NCBI RefSeq assembly: GCF_000732725.1
Contig: NZ_JPNB01000002.1
Span: 744,001 to 808,000 of the forward strand
Length of the DNA stretch: 64,000 nucleotides
Direction: 5' to 3'
DNA from: Kineothrix alysoides
Lineage (GTDB): Bacteria > Bacillota > Clostridia > Lachnospirales > Lachnospiraceae
In this document: positions 50,521 through 60,119 of the stretch, piece after piece
Position numbering within the stretch: position 1 is the first letter of the stretch
How the letters are laid out: the number at the start of each line of letters is the position of its first letter
Notes under the pieces: model-generated
What the model was told of the DNA's origin: nothing
The model's database searches: none
The model's input: only the letters and a program-made list of their open reading frames with translations
Program-made: the position numbers and the translations under genes

Positions 50521-52827
50521 CTATCCTCTCCATGCGGCGGGAACTGTAATTTCCTTCGGTTCTTTGCCTACCGCAACCAATTCCCCATATAAATCGATAT
50601 CGATGGCCTTTCCCTCTAAGGTGGATAAGCATACCTTTTCCCCATCCACTTCCACCAAGAGGACATCTTCCCTATAGCCGATGCGGAAAGAATAGCTCCT
50701 CCACTGCTTCGGCATCGAAGGACAAAGGCTTATATTTTCTCCGTCCGAGCGAAGCCCTCCGAAGCCGTAGACGATATTCATCCATGCTGCTGCAATGGAG
50801 GTAGTGTGAAGCCCTTCGCTGCTGTTTCGGTTATAATTATCCAGATCCATCCTCGTCGCGAACTGGAAGAAACGGTAAGCCTCCTCGTGCTTCTTGAGCT
50901 GCGATGCTAAAATGGAATGCACCGACGGCGACAAGGAGCTCTCGTGAATGCATCGGGGCTCGTAGAACTCATAGTTAGCCCGAAGGATATCCTCCCCGAA
51001 GGCGGAATTGAGCAGAAGCATGAACATCAGCACATCCGGCTGTTTGATCATGTCATTGCGATAGATTCTGTCATACGACCAATGATTATAAAGCGGGAAA
51101 TCTTCAACCGGTATATGATCCACATCCACGTGCGGAAGCTTGAAATACCCCTCGTGTTGTTCGTAAATTCCCGTCTTCTCATCGAAGGGAAGGAACATAT
51201 TCTCTTCCATCTCTTTCCATTCCCGGCATTCCTCCTCAGTCAGATTCCTTTTCAGGCAGAGAGCTTCCATCTCCTTCGGTTTCTCCTCCTTTAGCCTCCG
51301 GCAGACGGACAAAGTATAGGAGAACGTGAACTTCGCCATATAGTTGGTATAACAATTGTTATTTACCATCATCTGGAACTCGTCAGGCCCCATAACTCCA
51401 TAATATCCGAACTTCTTCCTATCTTCGGTAAAGCCCCCCCTATCCGCCAGCATCCTGCATATTTCTATGAGCATTTCCATGCCGTACTCCATGAGAAATT
51501 CTATGTCCTGGGTGAGCTTCTCGTAGAACCATATGCCGTATGCCACCGCAGTGGAAGCCTGAAGCTGTAAGCTGGCGTGCTGCCAGAGATTGCAGCATTC
51601 CTTTCCGCTGATGGTGGCTACCGGATAAAAGGCGCCTCTGCAATCCAGATCTGCTGCCCTCTCCTTCGCCTCCTTTAACGTCAGATAACGGAACATAAGC
51701 AGATTTTTAGCTGCCTGCACATCATTGAACAGGAAAAACGGAAGGCAATACGTTTCCGTATCCCAGAAGGCATTCCCGTTGTAAGCCTCTCCGGTCAGCC
51801 CCTTAGCTCCAATGTTCGTGCCCGCCGCTGCTCCGTGATAGGTCTGGAACATTTGAAAGATGCAAAAGCGGATGCCCTGCTGGTTCCACTCATCTCCTTC
51901 GATGGTAATGTCTGCTTTCCTCCATACATTTTTCCACCAGCAGATGTTATCTTGAAGCACTCCCTCGAAGCTTACGTCTTCCAGCTCTTTTCTCCCGTTA
52001 TCGCACAGGGATAAAAAAGATTCTATGCTCCCGTTCTTATGTACTGCGTTATATATTTTTTTTGTTACAGTAACTGCTTTTTTTCGATCAAGCCTTATTA
52101 CCAGCTCTATGGCAACCCTCTTTTCCCCGATGATTGACGAGACGGCAGGTTTTTCACCGCTTTCCGTATCTATGTAGCAGGAAGAATATACATGCTGTCC
52201 GGTTCTCACCGTCTCACCCAGAATCGCCAAACGGGAGTCTTCAGCCTTCTGACCTCTGCACTTCCAAAGAGATTCCTTTGCCGATTGATGGACGGTGTCA
52301 AAATCCAAACCTGACACAACTGTCACATCTCCGTCAAAATTCAATGCCTTTGCTGTTATTCTCTGCACCGCTATTTTATTTTTCTTCATGGAAAGAAGTC
52401 TTTCAAATACCAGTTCCAGCTTCCTTCCGCTTTTCGTCTCCCATAAGAAGGAACGGGTGAGAAGGCCGGATTTCATGTCCAGCGTTCTTTTAAAAGAACT
52501 TATATTACATGTCCCGATATCCAGTGTTTCCCCATCCAAGTTGATTCTCGTATAGAGGAAGTCCACAGCGTTCACCATGAATTCCGTAGTATCGACCACA
52601 CCCTTATAGCCTTGGCTTCCCTGCTTTTTCTCTTCGTATATGCCGTTAAAATAGCTTCCCTGCATATGCGCGCCGGTATAGCCCTCCTCAAAATAGCCGC
52701 GCACTCCCATATATTCGTTCGCCTGGGAGAATACCGACTCCGCCACCTCACCGTACTCCGGGTCAAAACCATCCTCTATAATTTTCCATGCGTCAGCAAG
52801 AAAATATTTATCTGCAAATTTAGCCAT
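50521..52827 (-). CDS. GH65 glycoside phosphorylase (second)
   Basis: A 768-residue GH65 paralogue. The barrel has GNAFWDTETYCLPFFLF near residue 350 and the catalytic acid region GVMGPDEFQMMVNNNCYTN near 475. It shares the general fold but not close sequence with the other GH65 protein, so specificity probably differs. It begins 15 bases after the permease gene on the same strand. The pairing of two GH65 enzymes with one beta-phosphoglucomutase is a complete route from disaccharide to glucose-6-phosphate plus glucose. Confidence 0.93.
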   Translation of the reverse strand: MAKFADKYFLADAWKIIEDGFDPEYGEVAESVFSQANEYMGVRGYFEEGYTGAHMQGSYFNGIYEEKKQGSQGYKGVVDTTEFMVNAVDFLYTRINLDGETLDIGTCNISSFKRTLDMKSGLLTRSFLWETKSGRKLELVFERLLSMKKNKIAVQRITAKALNFDGDVTVVSGLDFDTVHQSAKESLWKCRGQKAEDSRLAILGETVRTGQHVYSSCYIDTESGEKPAVSSIIGEKRVAIELVIRLDRKKAVTVTKKIYNAVHKNGSIESFLSLCDNGRKELEDVSFEGVLQDNICWWKNVWRKADITIEGDEWNQQGIRFCIFQMFQTYHGAAAGTNIGAKGLTGEAYNGNAFWDTETYCLPFFLFNDVQAAKNLLMFRYLTLKEAKERAADLDCRGAFYPVATISGKECCNLWQHASLQLQASTAVAYGIWFYEKLTQDIEFLMEYGMEMLIEICRMLADRGGFTEDRKKFGYYGVMGPDEFQMMVNNNCYTNYMAKFTFSYTLSVCRRLKEEKPKEMEALCLKRNLTEEECREWKEMEENMFLPFDEKTGIYEQHEGYFKLPHVDVDHIPVEDFPLYNHWSYDRIYRNDMIKQPDVLMFMLLLNSAFGEDILRANYEFYEPRCIHESSLSPSVHSILASQLKKHEEAYRFFQFATRMDLDNYNRNSSEGLHTTSIAAAWMNIVYGFGGLRSDGENISLCPSMPKQWRSYSFRIGYREDVLLVEVDGEKVCLSTLEGKAIDIDLYGELVAVGKEPKEITVPAAWRG

Positions 52828-52842
52828 ATATTCACCCGTCTC

Positions 52843-53721
52843 CTATCCCTTTACGGCGCCAGCCGCCGCGCTGTCAGTAATCTGCTTCTGGAAAATCGCA
52901 AACAATACAGTGGGAGGTATGATGGAAAATACTACTGCCCGCAAAACGCTTACCGCATCTGTCGGCGTATCTTTGAAGGCGAAGAGCTTCACCATAACCG
53001 TTTCTTTTCCCGAGCCGTTCAACACCAGATATGGGAAAAGGAAATCCGACCAAGCCGCTGTAACCGCAAATATAGCAACTACCATGATAATGGGCTTACT
53101 AAGAGGGAGCATTATTCTTATGAACACCTGCAGCACGCCGCAGCCGTCCAGCCTCGCAGCCTCCAAAAGTTCCGATGGAAGCCCCTCGAAAAATTCCTTG
53201 AACAATACTACATAGAACGCATTCGCACCGAAAGCCAGCCAAATCGGAATAAAACTTCCCTTAAGTCCTATCAGGCTTATATTTCTTATTACAGCTACGA
53301 TACTGGTGGTAGCCGGAATGAGCAGGCTCCACATGACCAACGCCCATGCGACCTTATAGCCCTTGGGCTTCAGCACGGCGAATCCATAAGCCAGAAGTCC
53401 GTTGAAAATAACTGCACATATGGTACTTCCGCCTACAGCAATTGCTGAATTGAAATAATACTTTCCGAATTTAAAAGCCTTCCACGTAACCCGGAATTTT
53501 TCAAAATCGAAGGCAGTAGGCCAAATAGTAGCGTTTCTTGTAAATTCCTTAATGTCCTTAAACCCTGCCAGCATAACCCATATTGCAGGAAACACGCAGA
53601 TGAGAACAATCAAAAAGCACATCAGCAATATAACAGCCGCAAGGACTTTTACCTTGGGAGATTTGATATCATAGCCTCTGATGGCACCGTCTTTTTTATC
53701 CGTATAGCTTTGAAACAACAT
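52843..53721 (-). CDS. Carbohydrate ABC permease, MalG type
   Basis: A 292-residue inner-membrane permease with six helices. The coupling motif is EAARLDGCGVLQVFIRIMLPLSKP near residues 185-208, of which ARLDGCG is diagnostic, and the protein ends with the KGA-type tail AVKG. It pairs with the MalF-type permease, 12 bases upstream. It lies between the importer genes and the phosphorylases, which supports a disaccharide as cargo. Confidence 0.95.
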   Translation of the reverse strand: MLFQSYTDKKDGAIRGYDIKSPKVKVLAAVILLMCFLIVLICVFPAIWVMLAGFKDIKEFTRNATIWPTAFDFEKFRVTWKAFKFGKYYFNSAIAVGGSTICAVIFNGLLAYGFAVLKPKGYKVAWALVMWSLLIPATTSIVAVIRNISLIGLKGSFIPIWLAFGANAFYVVLFKEFFEGLPSELLEAARLDGCGVLQVFIRIMLPLSKPIIMVVAIFAVTAAWSDFLFPYLVLNGSGKETVMVKLFAFKDTPTDAVSVLRAVVFSIIPPTVLFAIFQKQITDSAAAGAVKG

Positions 53722-53733
53722 ATCCTCTCCCTC

Positions 53734-54627
53734 CTAATCTTCTTTTTTTCTCGTTGCAACCGTATAAATACCGCTGAGTATGATGAGTACAATACAAATC
53801 ATAACGGACAGCGCTGCACCTGACGGGAAGTCAAAGTCGCGGAATGCATAGCGATACATGAGCATCATCAGCGAAATGCTCGCGTTGTTCGGTCCGCCAT
53901 TAGTCATAACCATAGGCTCGTACAAAATCTGGAACACCGATATAATCTGCAACAGCAGCAGCGTCTTCGCCAACGAAAAAACGCTGGGAAGGGTAATATG
54001 CCTGATTCTCTGCCTGATACCCGCTCCGTCTATAGTGGCCGCCTCGTACAGATCCGGGCTGATACTGCTTATATTCGCCATATAGATGAGAGCTGTGGCT
54101 CCGGCACTTTTCCACGTCAGGGTAATGATGATGAGAGGAATCGTCCAATGAGGATTGGTAAGCCAAAGCTGAGGATCAATTCCAAACTTCGATAAAATTA
54201 TATTCAAAACTCCCGTCTTGCCCGGATTGAAGAAAAAGCTCCAAATCCATACGGTCGCCAGGCCGGGGACAATATTGGGAAAGTAAATTCCTACTCTGAA
54301 AAGACCTTTAAATCTCACGGTCTCCGAAATTAATATGCCCAATGCGATGGGCACCAAAAATCCTATGACTAAGGACCATAGCGTATAGCTGAACGTATTC
54401 TTAAATGCCGCTATGAAATCCGGGTTGTTGATTACCTTTATGTAATTATCGAAGGCTACAAATTCCTGCAGCTCGTATCTGACTGCGCTGAACATGGACA
54501 GTCTGACGTTCTCTAACAGCGGCTCCCATACATAAAAAGCAAATAACAGCAATGTAGGAAGCATTACAAGCCAGCCCAGTAAGTCTCTTTTTTTAAATGA
54601 TTTACGTTTGCGCATTATGCGAAACAC
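53734..54627 (-). CDS. Carbohydrate ABC permease, MalF type
   Basis: A 297-residue permease with six helices. The coupling loop is YEAATIDGAGIRQRIRHITL near residue 195 and a basic start KRKSFKKRDLLGW precedes the first helix. It forms the transmembrane heterodimer with the MalG-type protein. It starts 110 bases after the binding-protein stop, with a strong hairpin between, which would let the binding protein be made in excess. Confidence 0.95.
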   Translation of the reverse strand: MFRIMRKRKSFKKRDLLGWLVMLPTLLLFAFYVWEPLLENVRLSMFSAVRYELQEFVAFDNYIKVINNPDFIAAFKNTFSYTLWSLVIGFLVPIALGILISETVRFKGLFRVGIYFPNIVPGLATVWIWSFFFNPGKTGVLNIILSKFGIDPQLWLTNPHWTIPLIIITLTWKSAGATALIYMANISSISPDLYEAATIDGAGIRQRIRHITLPSVFSLAKTLLLLQIISVFQILYEPMVMTNGGPNNASISLMMLMYRYAFRDFDFPSGAALSVMICIVLIILSGIYTVATRKKED

Positions 54628-54665
54628 CTCCTCGCTTTTTGTGGGAAGCTCCCATCATAGAAACC

Positions 54666-54694
54666 GGAGAAAACCGTTTTTCGCGGTTTTCTCC
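54666..54694 (-). promoter_or_regulatory. Intercistronic hairpin after the binding-protein gene
   Basis: GGAGAAAACCG and its exact complement flank seven bases. No T-run follows on the minus strand, so it is more likely to protect the upstream message than to terminate it. Confidence 0.6.
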
Positions 54695-54737
54695 ATGTTT
54701 TTATGCTTTATGTTAATACCTTCCCTTTATATTTCCT

Positions 54738-56234
54738 TTAGTTTGCCGAATTAGCATCATCAAGCAGCTTCTGATAGTTGTCGTTCGCTGTGTTCATAAG
54801 TGCCGTTACATCGGCATTCTTATCCGTAATAACAGACTGTAACACCTTGGTGAGCTCACTGTACATATCCTGTGTTAAGCCCGGCTCTTCGGAACGAAGG
54901 CCTTCGGAAGAGGTAGCATCAAAGTAAGGCTGGAACATCTTTGTATCTACATTGCCATAATCTTCGATGATTTTTGCTTCCGCATCCAGGATAGCCTGAT
55001 CGGTCCAGCAAGGGAATCTGGGAATAACCGGAACTCCTGCTGCCGATTTGTTCTCAGCATCCGCCTGCATACCGGCTATCGCATCTTCCGATACAGAGGG
55101 GCCTTTGCCCATTACTTCGATATAATCCAAAGCAGCGTTGATCTGTTCCGGAGTCGCGTCTTTAGAGAACATATAAGGAGTACCGCCGAATAGGGAATAC
55201 TGACCGCCGGGGCCTTCCGGAATCGCGCACATCGCCAGTTTGTCTACAGGAAGTCCGTTCACCTGTGTAGGCTGGTTTACCGCATCGTTAGCTGCAATAT
55301 ACATAGCCGCATTGCCCGTTCCAAGCTGTGTAAAGCCCGTTCCCCAATCTTCGTTGGTAGGATCTGCGGTAAGCACGTCATAATCCCATTTCAAAGACTT
55401 CACGAATTCCATCGCTTCGATGGCTTCCGGGGAGTTCAAGTTAGAGGTAAAGGTTCCGTCACCGTTATCAATACAGAGCGTAGCACCGAAATTCCATGCT
55501 ATATTGGAAAAATGCCATCCGCCTGCTCCGTCCTTTGCTAACAATACAAAACCTGCTGCTCCGGTCTTGTCTTTGATGGTCTTAGCTGTCTGTGCAAGCT
55601 CTTCCATCGTCTTAGGATAAAGAGGATAACCATCCGCATCCACCAGACCGGCTTCCTCGAAAAGCTCTACATTCAACATAAGTCCCAGCGCATAGCCGTC
55701 ACGTGGAATTCCGTAAATGTTGCCGTCCTTGTCGGACAATAATTCCTTGATGGAAGGATTCATGGAATTCAGCCATCCTTTTCCATCCAATTCGGAGGTT
55801 ATATTAGCAACTGCCTTGCTGGCAATCAACTTCTGGGGCTCTGTGAACCATGACTCAAATACGGTAGGGCAGTTGCCGGATTCTACCATAGGCATGAACG
55901 TGTCCGTAGCATATTTGTAATATGCCGGGGTGTATGTAGCATTCGGATTCTTCGTTTTCATCGTCTCAACAAAGCCTTCGTGCATCGCGATATCATCCGC
56001 CAAAGTATCCTCCGGCCAGATTCCAAGGGTTACTTCCACCGGTTCCGCTTCCGCAGGTTCCTGCACCTCTGCTTCACCTGATGCTTCAGTCTTCGTTTCA
56101 TCTGCCGTCGTGGTTTCCTGCGTCGCTTCCGTAGCTGCCGTTTCGCTGGTGCTTCCGCATCCGGCAAGCATAGACATCGTTAATGTCATACAGCATACAA
56201 TGCCCAAAATTCTTTTTACTGCTTTCTTCTTCAT
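54738..56234 (-). CDS. Sugar ABC binding lipoprotein (family 1 type)
   Basis: A 498-residue lipoprotein. The signal peptide ends in LAGCGS near residue 24, followed by a Thr/Glu-rich linker (EATQETTTADETKTEASGE). The periplasmic-binding fold follows with EVTLGIWPEDTLADDIAMHE and GTGNAAMYIAANDA. It feeds the MalF/MalG pair. Two exact copies of a 14-base palindrome lie upstream and suggest LacI control. No ATPase gene is present in this locus, so a shared MsmX-type ATPase is probably used. Confidence 0.94.
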   Translation of the reverse strand: MKKKAVKRILGIVCCMTLTMSMLAGCGSTSETAATEATQETTTADETKTEASGEAEVQEPAEAEPVEVTLGIWPEDTLADDIAMHEGFVETMKTKNPNATYTPAYYKYATDTFMPMVESGNCPTVFESWFTEPQKLIASKAVANITSELDGKGWLNSMNPSIKELLSDKDGNIYGIPRDGYALGLMLNVELFEEAGLVDADGYPLYPKTMEELAQTAKTIKDKTGAAGFVLLAKDGAGGWHFSNIAWNFGATLCIDNGDGTFTSNLNSPEAIEAMEFVKSLKWDYDVLTADPTNEDWGTGFTQLGTGNAAMYIAANDAVNQPTQVNGLPVDKLAMCAIPEGPGGQYSLFGGTPYMFSKDATPEQINAALDYIEVMGKGPSVSEDAIAGMQADAENKSAAGVPVIPRFPCWTDQAILDAEAKIIEDYGNVDTKMFQPYFDATSSEGLRSEEPGLTQDMYSELTKVLQSVITDKNADVTALMNTANDNYQKLLDDANSAN

Positions 56235-56266
56235 TTTTTGCTCTCCCTTCTTTAATTACATTTATA

Positions 56267-56280
56267 GTTTAACGTTAAAC
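56267..56280. promoter_or_regulatory. Candidate LacI operator O1
   Basis: Exact palindrome GTTTAACGTTAAAC, 33 bases before the binding-protein start codon, where bound repressor would block transcription or its start. Confidence 0.75.
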
Positions 56281-56377
56281 TTCAAATATTTATATATTTT
56301 TACATTTTCTTACATCATATTTTTGATAAACGCCCTTTTTAAGCCTATTCTATATTTAATGTAATTAGTTTTTATTA

Positions 56378-56391
56378 GTTTAACGTTAAAC
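56378..56391. promoter_or_regulatory. Candidate LacI operator O2
   Basis: A second exact GTTTAACGTTAAAC, 111 bases from the first, center to center. The spacing allows a DNA loop between two bound repressors. Confidence 0.75.
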
Positions 56392-56567
56392 CTATTGTAC
56401 CATTCAAAGATTTGGCTGTCAATATTAACAACATCGTCAATACTAACAAATTTTTTTATCCAAAATATAGATGTTTGCGTTTATACCTTTGTGCACTTTT
56501 TACAATTAATATGTTTTATGGTTACCCTCCAGATAAAAGTTGAACTGTAACATATTAAGAACTTCCT

Positions 56568-57317
56568 TCATATGATTTCCTCTATTGCTCCATCTTTTCT
56601 GAACTGAGCAGGGGACACCCCTTTTATCTTCTTGAATACCTTGGAAAAATATTTCTCATCGTGAAAACCTACCTTAAAAGCAATTTCATATATTTTCAGC
56701 CGGTTCTGCTTTAAATAAAAGCAGGCGTGCTCTACCCTTATTCCGTTCAGATAATCTATGAAGCAGCAGTCCATACTTCCGGAAAAGAGCGCAGAAAGAT
56801 AGCTCGCCGTAATATCCACCTGATTCGCTACTCCGACGAGGGTGAGATTCTCGTTATAGTGCTCCTTGATGTATTCCGCCGCCCGGTTGACGAGATAGTT
56901 GTCGGTCACATCCTCTCTGGCACTTTCCTTCTTCTCCTTCCCGAGGACCAAATCTACCGCTTCGTTGACAAGACGAAGTATCTCTGTAGAACGGCAGGGT
57001 TTAAGCACATACTCCTTTACCCCATATTTCAAAGCGGTCTGAGCGTATCTGAATTCGTCGTAACCGCTTAAAATAATGGTAACTGGAAGAATCTCCAGCT
57101 CACTTGCCTCCTTCATGACTTCCAGTCCATTCTTTCCGGGCATCTGAACGTCCAGAAGCATCAGCTCCGGACGATAACGCAGAATCAAGTCGATGGCTTC
57201 CTGTCCGTTGCATGCGGTATATATACGGTCGATTCGGTCGCTGTGAAGCCTTATGTAATTGGAAATTCCGTTTCGGATGTTATCTTCATCATCTACGACC
57301 AGTAATTTTATACCCAT
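56568..57317 (-). CDS. YesN-type response regulator (receiver plus AraC domain)
   Basis: A 249-residue regulator. The receiver domain has LLVVDDEDNI, the phosphoacceptor Asp in LMLLDVQMPGKNG near residue 56 and YVLKPCRS. The C-terminal AraC-type DNA-binding domain covers residues 150-245, with VANQVDITASYLSALFSG and IAFKVGFHDEKYFSKVFKK. It is encoded 16 bases after its kinase. It sits between the two importer sets and probably activates the second, or both. The start has AAGGAGAAAG upstream. Confidence 0.95.
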   Translation of the reverse strand: MGIKLLVVDDEDNIRNGISNYIRLHSDRIDRIYTACNGQEAIDLILRYRPELMLLDVQMPGKNGLEVMKEASELEILPVTIILSGYDEFRYAQTALKYGVKEYVLKPCRSTEILRLVNEAVDLVLGKEKKESAREDVTDNYLVNRAAEYIKEHYNENLTLVGVANQVDITASYLSALFSGSMDCCFIDYLNGIRVEHACFYLKQNRLKIYEIAFKVGFHDEKYFSKVFKKIKGVSPAQFRKDGAIEEII

Positions 57318-57333
57318 AACTTTCTCCTTTTGT

Positions 57334-59178
57334 TTATGTAGGTACCGGACTCATCAGGATAATAGTGACCTCGGTGCCTTCCGAAGGTCGGCTGGTAATC
57401 GTCAGACTGAAATTCTCCCGATATTTCAGTTCCAGTCTCTCTCTTACATTTTTGATCGCATATCGCCCGATCCTCTGCCCGACATAACGTTTCGAATCCT
57501 CTACATTCCAAATAGCGGCAATTTGTTCCTCTGTCATTCCGATTCCGTTATCCCTGATGGAAAAGATTAAATTATTCTCTTGACGCTTTCCGGTTATTTT
57601 AAGAAAGCCTCCTTTTTCTGAATGCTCGAAGCCATGGATAATAGCATTTTCCACGAAGGGCTGGAGAATAAGCTTAGGAATAGATTCCTCCATAATGTCC
57701 TCGTCTATATCAATTTCGTATTCCAAACGTTTATTGAAACGCATTTTCTGTATATGAAGGTAGTTGGCGATAAGCTCTTTTTCCATTCCTACAGATATGA
57801 TACCCTTCCCCTGCCCCAGTACAAGGCGGAAAAGCTGGGAAAGAGCCAGAATATCCTCTGCCAGCTCTTCATTTCCCTCACTTTGGGTACGCCAGTAAAG
57901 GGAATCCAGCGTGTTATATAAAAAGTGGGGATTAATCTGAGCCTGAAGGGCGCTGAGCTCGCTCTCCTTCTCTCTCAGTGCCATGACATAATTGCGGTCG
58001 ATCAATTCCTTGATGGATAAAACCATCTGATTGAAGCAAGCGGTCACTTCCCCAATTTCGTCCTGGGATTCTACTGCCACCTGCTGATTGAAATCGCCTC
58101 CCTGAAATTTGTCCATAGCCACACAGAGGCGCTGCAGGGGGCTGGAAATAATGTTGGAAATCAGCTTCAGAAGCGGCCAGAGGCCTACGAGCATTCCTAT
58201 AAGCATTAAAACGGGAGCTATGATAATGTTGTTAAGCTGCTTGTCGCTGTTGCTCTTAGGCACCATCTTGCAGACGATGACTCCCTTTTTCTGCTCTTGG
58301 CTGCAAAATACGTTGTAGGAGTCGTGCTCGAAGTAAACAGCTCTTTTCTTATGGTCCTGCTTCAGATATTCCTCGCCGGATATATAAGAAAGGATTTTCT
58401 CATCCACCGTGCCGTAACGGGTCAGCTCGCTGCCCTCGCTGCTTAGGATAACGATACCTTCATTTTCCTGCTGAATGGCATTTTTACATAAATCAGTATA
58501 CTTTTCCTCGTTGACTCCGAGTACCAGATAGCCTAGCTTTTCTTTTTTGGACATATCGAATATTTCTCTGCACATCACGATTTTATCCGTATAGTTGGCC
58601 CGATAGATGCTGCCGGTTCCCTGACTTACACGTTTCCAGACGATATCTCCCCTCATTTCCACTGCCTTTTTATAGGTATCTGTCTGCCTTACCGTCCCGA
58701 TGTCCGAAAGGTGTACGCTGGAATCGATGCCGCGAAGGTAAGCGTTCACACCGTTCTCCGGATAAATGGCCATCGTCTTGATATAACCCTTCAGGGCGAT
58801 GATATCCAGAATAATTTTCATTGGCGCTCTGTTATACCACAGTCTGGAATCCTCGTTGAGCTCCTCCGGATGACTGCTTGTGAGAATCGCACCGATATCG
58901 CTGTTAATACAAATATAAACCGACAAATCGGATAATTCTGTCTGGATAACAGTAATGCTCTTATCCAGACTTCTTACCACGTTGCTATCGGCTTCTATCT
59001 GCTGGTTCTTCGTATCTTTATAATTGCTGATCAGAATAAAGGTAGTAATTAATATAAGTATCGGGCTGATTACCAGATACACATAGAAAATAATTTTCTG
59101 CCTTATATTGAAATATACCGTCAGGCGACCGACTTTTTTCATCGCAGTCTCTATTATCCTAATCATGATGCTTGCCAT
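57334..59178 (-). CDS. YesM-type sensor histidine kinase
   Basis: A 614-residue membrane kinase with transmembrane segments near residues 32-52 and 315-337 that enclose a large outer sensor domain. A HAMP domain follows (VAMDKFQGGDFNQQVAVESQ), then the His-kinase box ALQAQINPHFLYNTLDSLYW near residue 415 and the ATPase part with QPFVENAIIHGFEHS and RDNGIGMT. This class senses extracellular sugars or binding-protein complexes. The start follows GAAAGGACA. Confidence 0.95.
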   Translation of the reverse strand: MASIMIRIIETAMKKVGRLTVYFNIRQKIIFYVYLVISPILILITTFILISNYKDTKNQQIEADSNVVRSLDKSITVIQTELSDLSVYICINSDIGAILTSSHPEELNEDSRLWYNRAPMKIILDIIALKGYIKTMAIYPENGVNAYLRGIDSSVHLSDIGTVRQTDTYKKAVEMRGDIVWKRVSQGTGSIYRANYTDKIVMCREIFDMSKKEKLGYLVLGVNEEKYTDLCKNAIQQENEGIVILSSEGSELTRYGTVDEKILSYISGEEYLKQDHKKRAVYFEHDSYNVFCSQEQKKGVIVCKMVPKSNSDKQLNNIIIAPVLMLIGMLVGLWPLLKLISNIISSPLQRLCVAMDKFQGGDFNQQVAVESQDEIGEVTACFNQMVLSIKELIDRNYVMALREKESELSALQAQINPHFLYNTLDSLYWRTQSEGNEELAEDILALSQLFRLVLGQGKGIISVGMEKELIANYLHIQKMRFNKRLEYEIDIDEDIMEESIPKLILQPFVENAIIHGFEHSEKGGFLKITGKRQENNLIFSIRDNGIGMTEEQIAAIWNVEDSKRYVGQRIGRYAIKNVRERLELKYRENFSLTITSRPSEGTEVTIILMSPVPT

Positions 59179-59256
59179 TGTCCTTTCAATGCCCGGCGGC
59201 TTCCGTCATCCTGCCGCCGAATGTAAGGAATACATTTCGTTTTCCTTTCTTTTAGT

Positions 59257-60102
59257 TTATCCTTTTACCGCTCCCATGGCTACCCCTTTTGTGATATGTT
59301 TGTTCAAAAGGATGTAAACAATGACTGCAGGTGCCGCCGTCAGTGACATGACTGCGAACTGCACCGCATAATTGGAGGAATACTGTCCGGTAAATTCCAA
59401 TACTGAGAAGGGAAGCGTCTTCCACTTGGGCGAGCTTAAATAGGTGCTGGCCATTATGAACTCGTTCCAATTGTTCAAGAAGGTCATAATAGCTACCGTT
59501 GCGATAGATGGCTTAAGAAGGGGCGTCACAATCCCAAATACGATGCGGTAGATACCGCAGCCATCCACTACCGCCGCTTCTTCCAACTCTACGGGTACCG
59601 CTTCTAAGAAGCTGGTCATAAGGAATAATCCTTGCGGCAGTGAAAAAGCCACATAAGGAATGAGCAGAGCCCAGATAGTATCCGTCAAGTCTATTGCGTT
59701 GTATATCTTGTAGTTAGGAAGAAGTGTTGCATGGATTGGAATCATCATGCCTATAAGCAGCAGAGTCTTTACTGCTCCGGCAAGCTTCCATTTCATTCTT
59801 TTGCAGGCAAAGGCCGCCATGATAGAGATGAAAATAACCAATAAAACAGCAAGGCCGTTAATCAATATACTATTTTTCAAATACAAAAGAAAATGTCCGT
59901 CCACAAAGGCTTTCACGTAATTGCCCCATTGGATTTTCTTTGGTATGATCAAAAGTCCGGTGGTAAACATTTCATTGCTGCTGGCGAGAGAGAAATCCAA
60001 AAGCCAAATGAGCGGGAATACCTGCACGACTGCCACCGCAATGAGGATAACCCATAAGAAAGTTCTTTTTACTGCACTTCCTATCGTCTTTTTTTCTTTC
60101 AT
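59257..60102 (-). CDS. Carbohydrate ABC permease, MalG type (second importer)
   Basis: A 281-residue permease with six helices. The coupling region is LEEAAVVDGCGIYRIVFGIV near residue 175 and the tail is GVAMGAVKG. It is a paralogue of the protein at 52843 and pairs with the permease encoded 17 bases upstream. It precedes the YesM kinase gene by 78 bases on the same strand, so readthrough into the regulators is possible. Confidence 0.95.
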   Translation of the reverse strand: MKEKKTIGSAVKRTFLWVILIAVAVVQVFPLIWLLDFSLASSNEMFTTGLLIIPKKIQWGNYVKAFVDGHFLLYLKNSILINGLAVLLVIFISIMAAFACKRMKWKLAGAVKTLLLIGMMIPIHATLLPNYKIYNAIDLTDTIWALLIPYVAFSLPQGLFLMTSFLEAVPVELEEAAVVDGCGIYRIVFGIVTPLLKPSIATVAIMTFLNNWNEFIMASTYLSSPKWKTLPFSVLEFTGQYSSNYAVQFAVMSLTAAPAVIVYILLNKHITKGVAMGAVKG

Positions 60103-60119
60103 TATGTATCAGCCCCTTT

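Larger units (their letters stand above)
56235..56567. other. Control region of the first sugar importer
   Basis: The 333 bases hold both LacI-type palindromes, an AT-rich promoter region and, at the right, the 3' side of the YesN-type regulator gene. I see no open frame of note. Confidence 0.6.
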
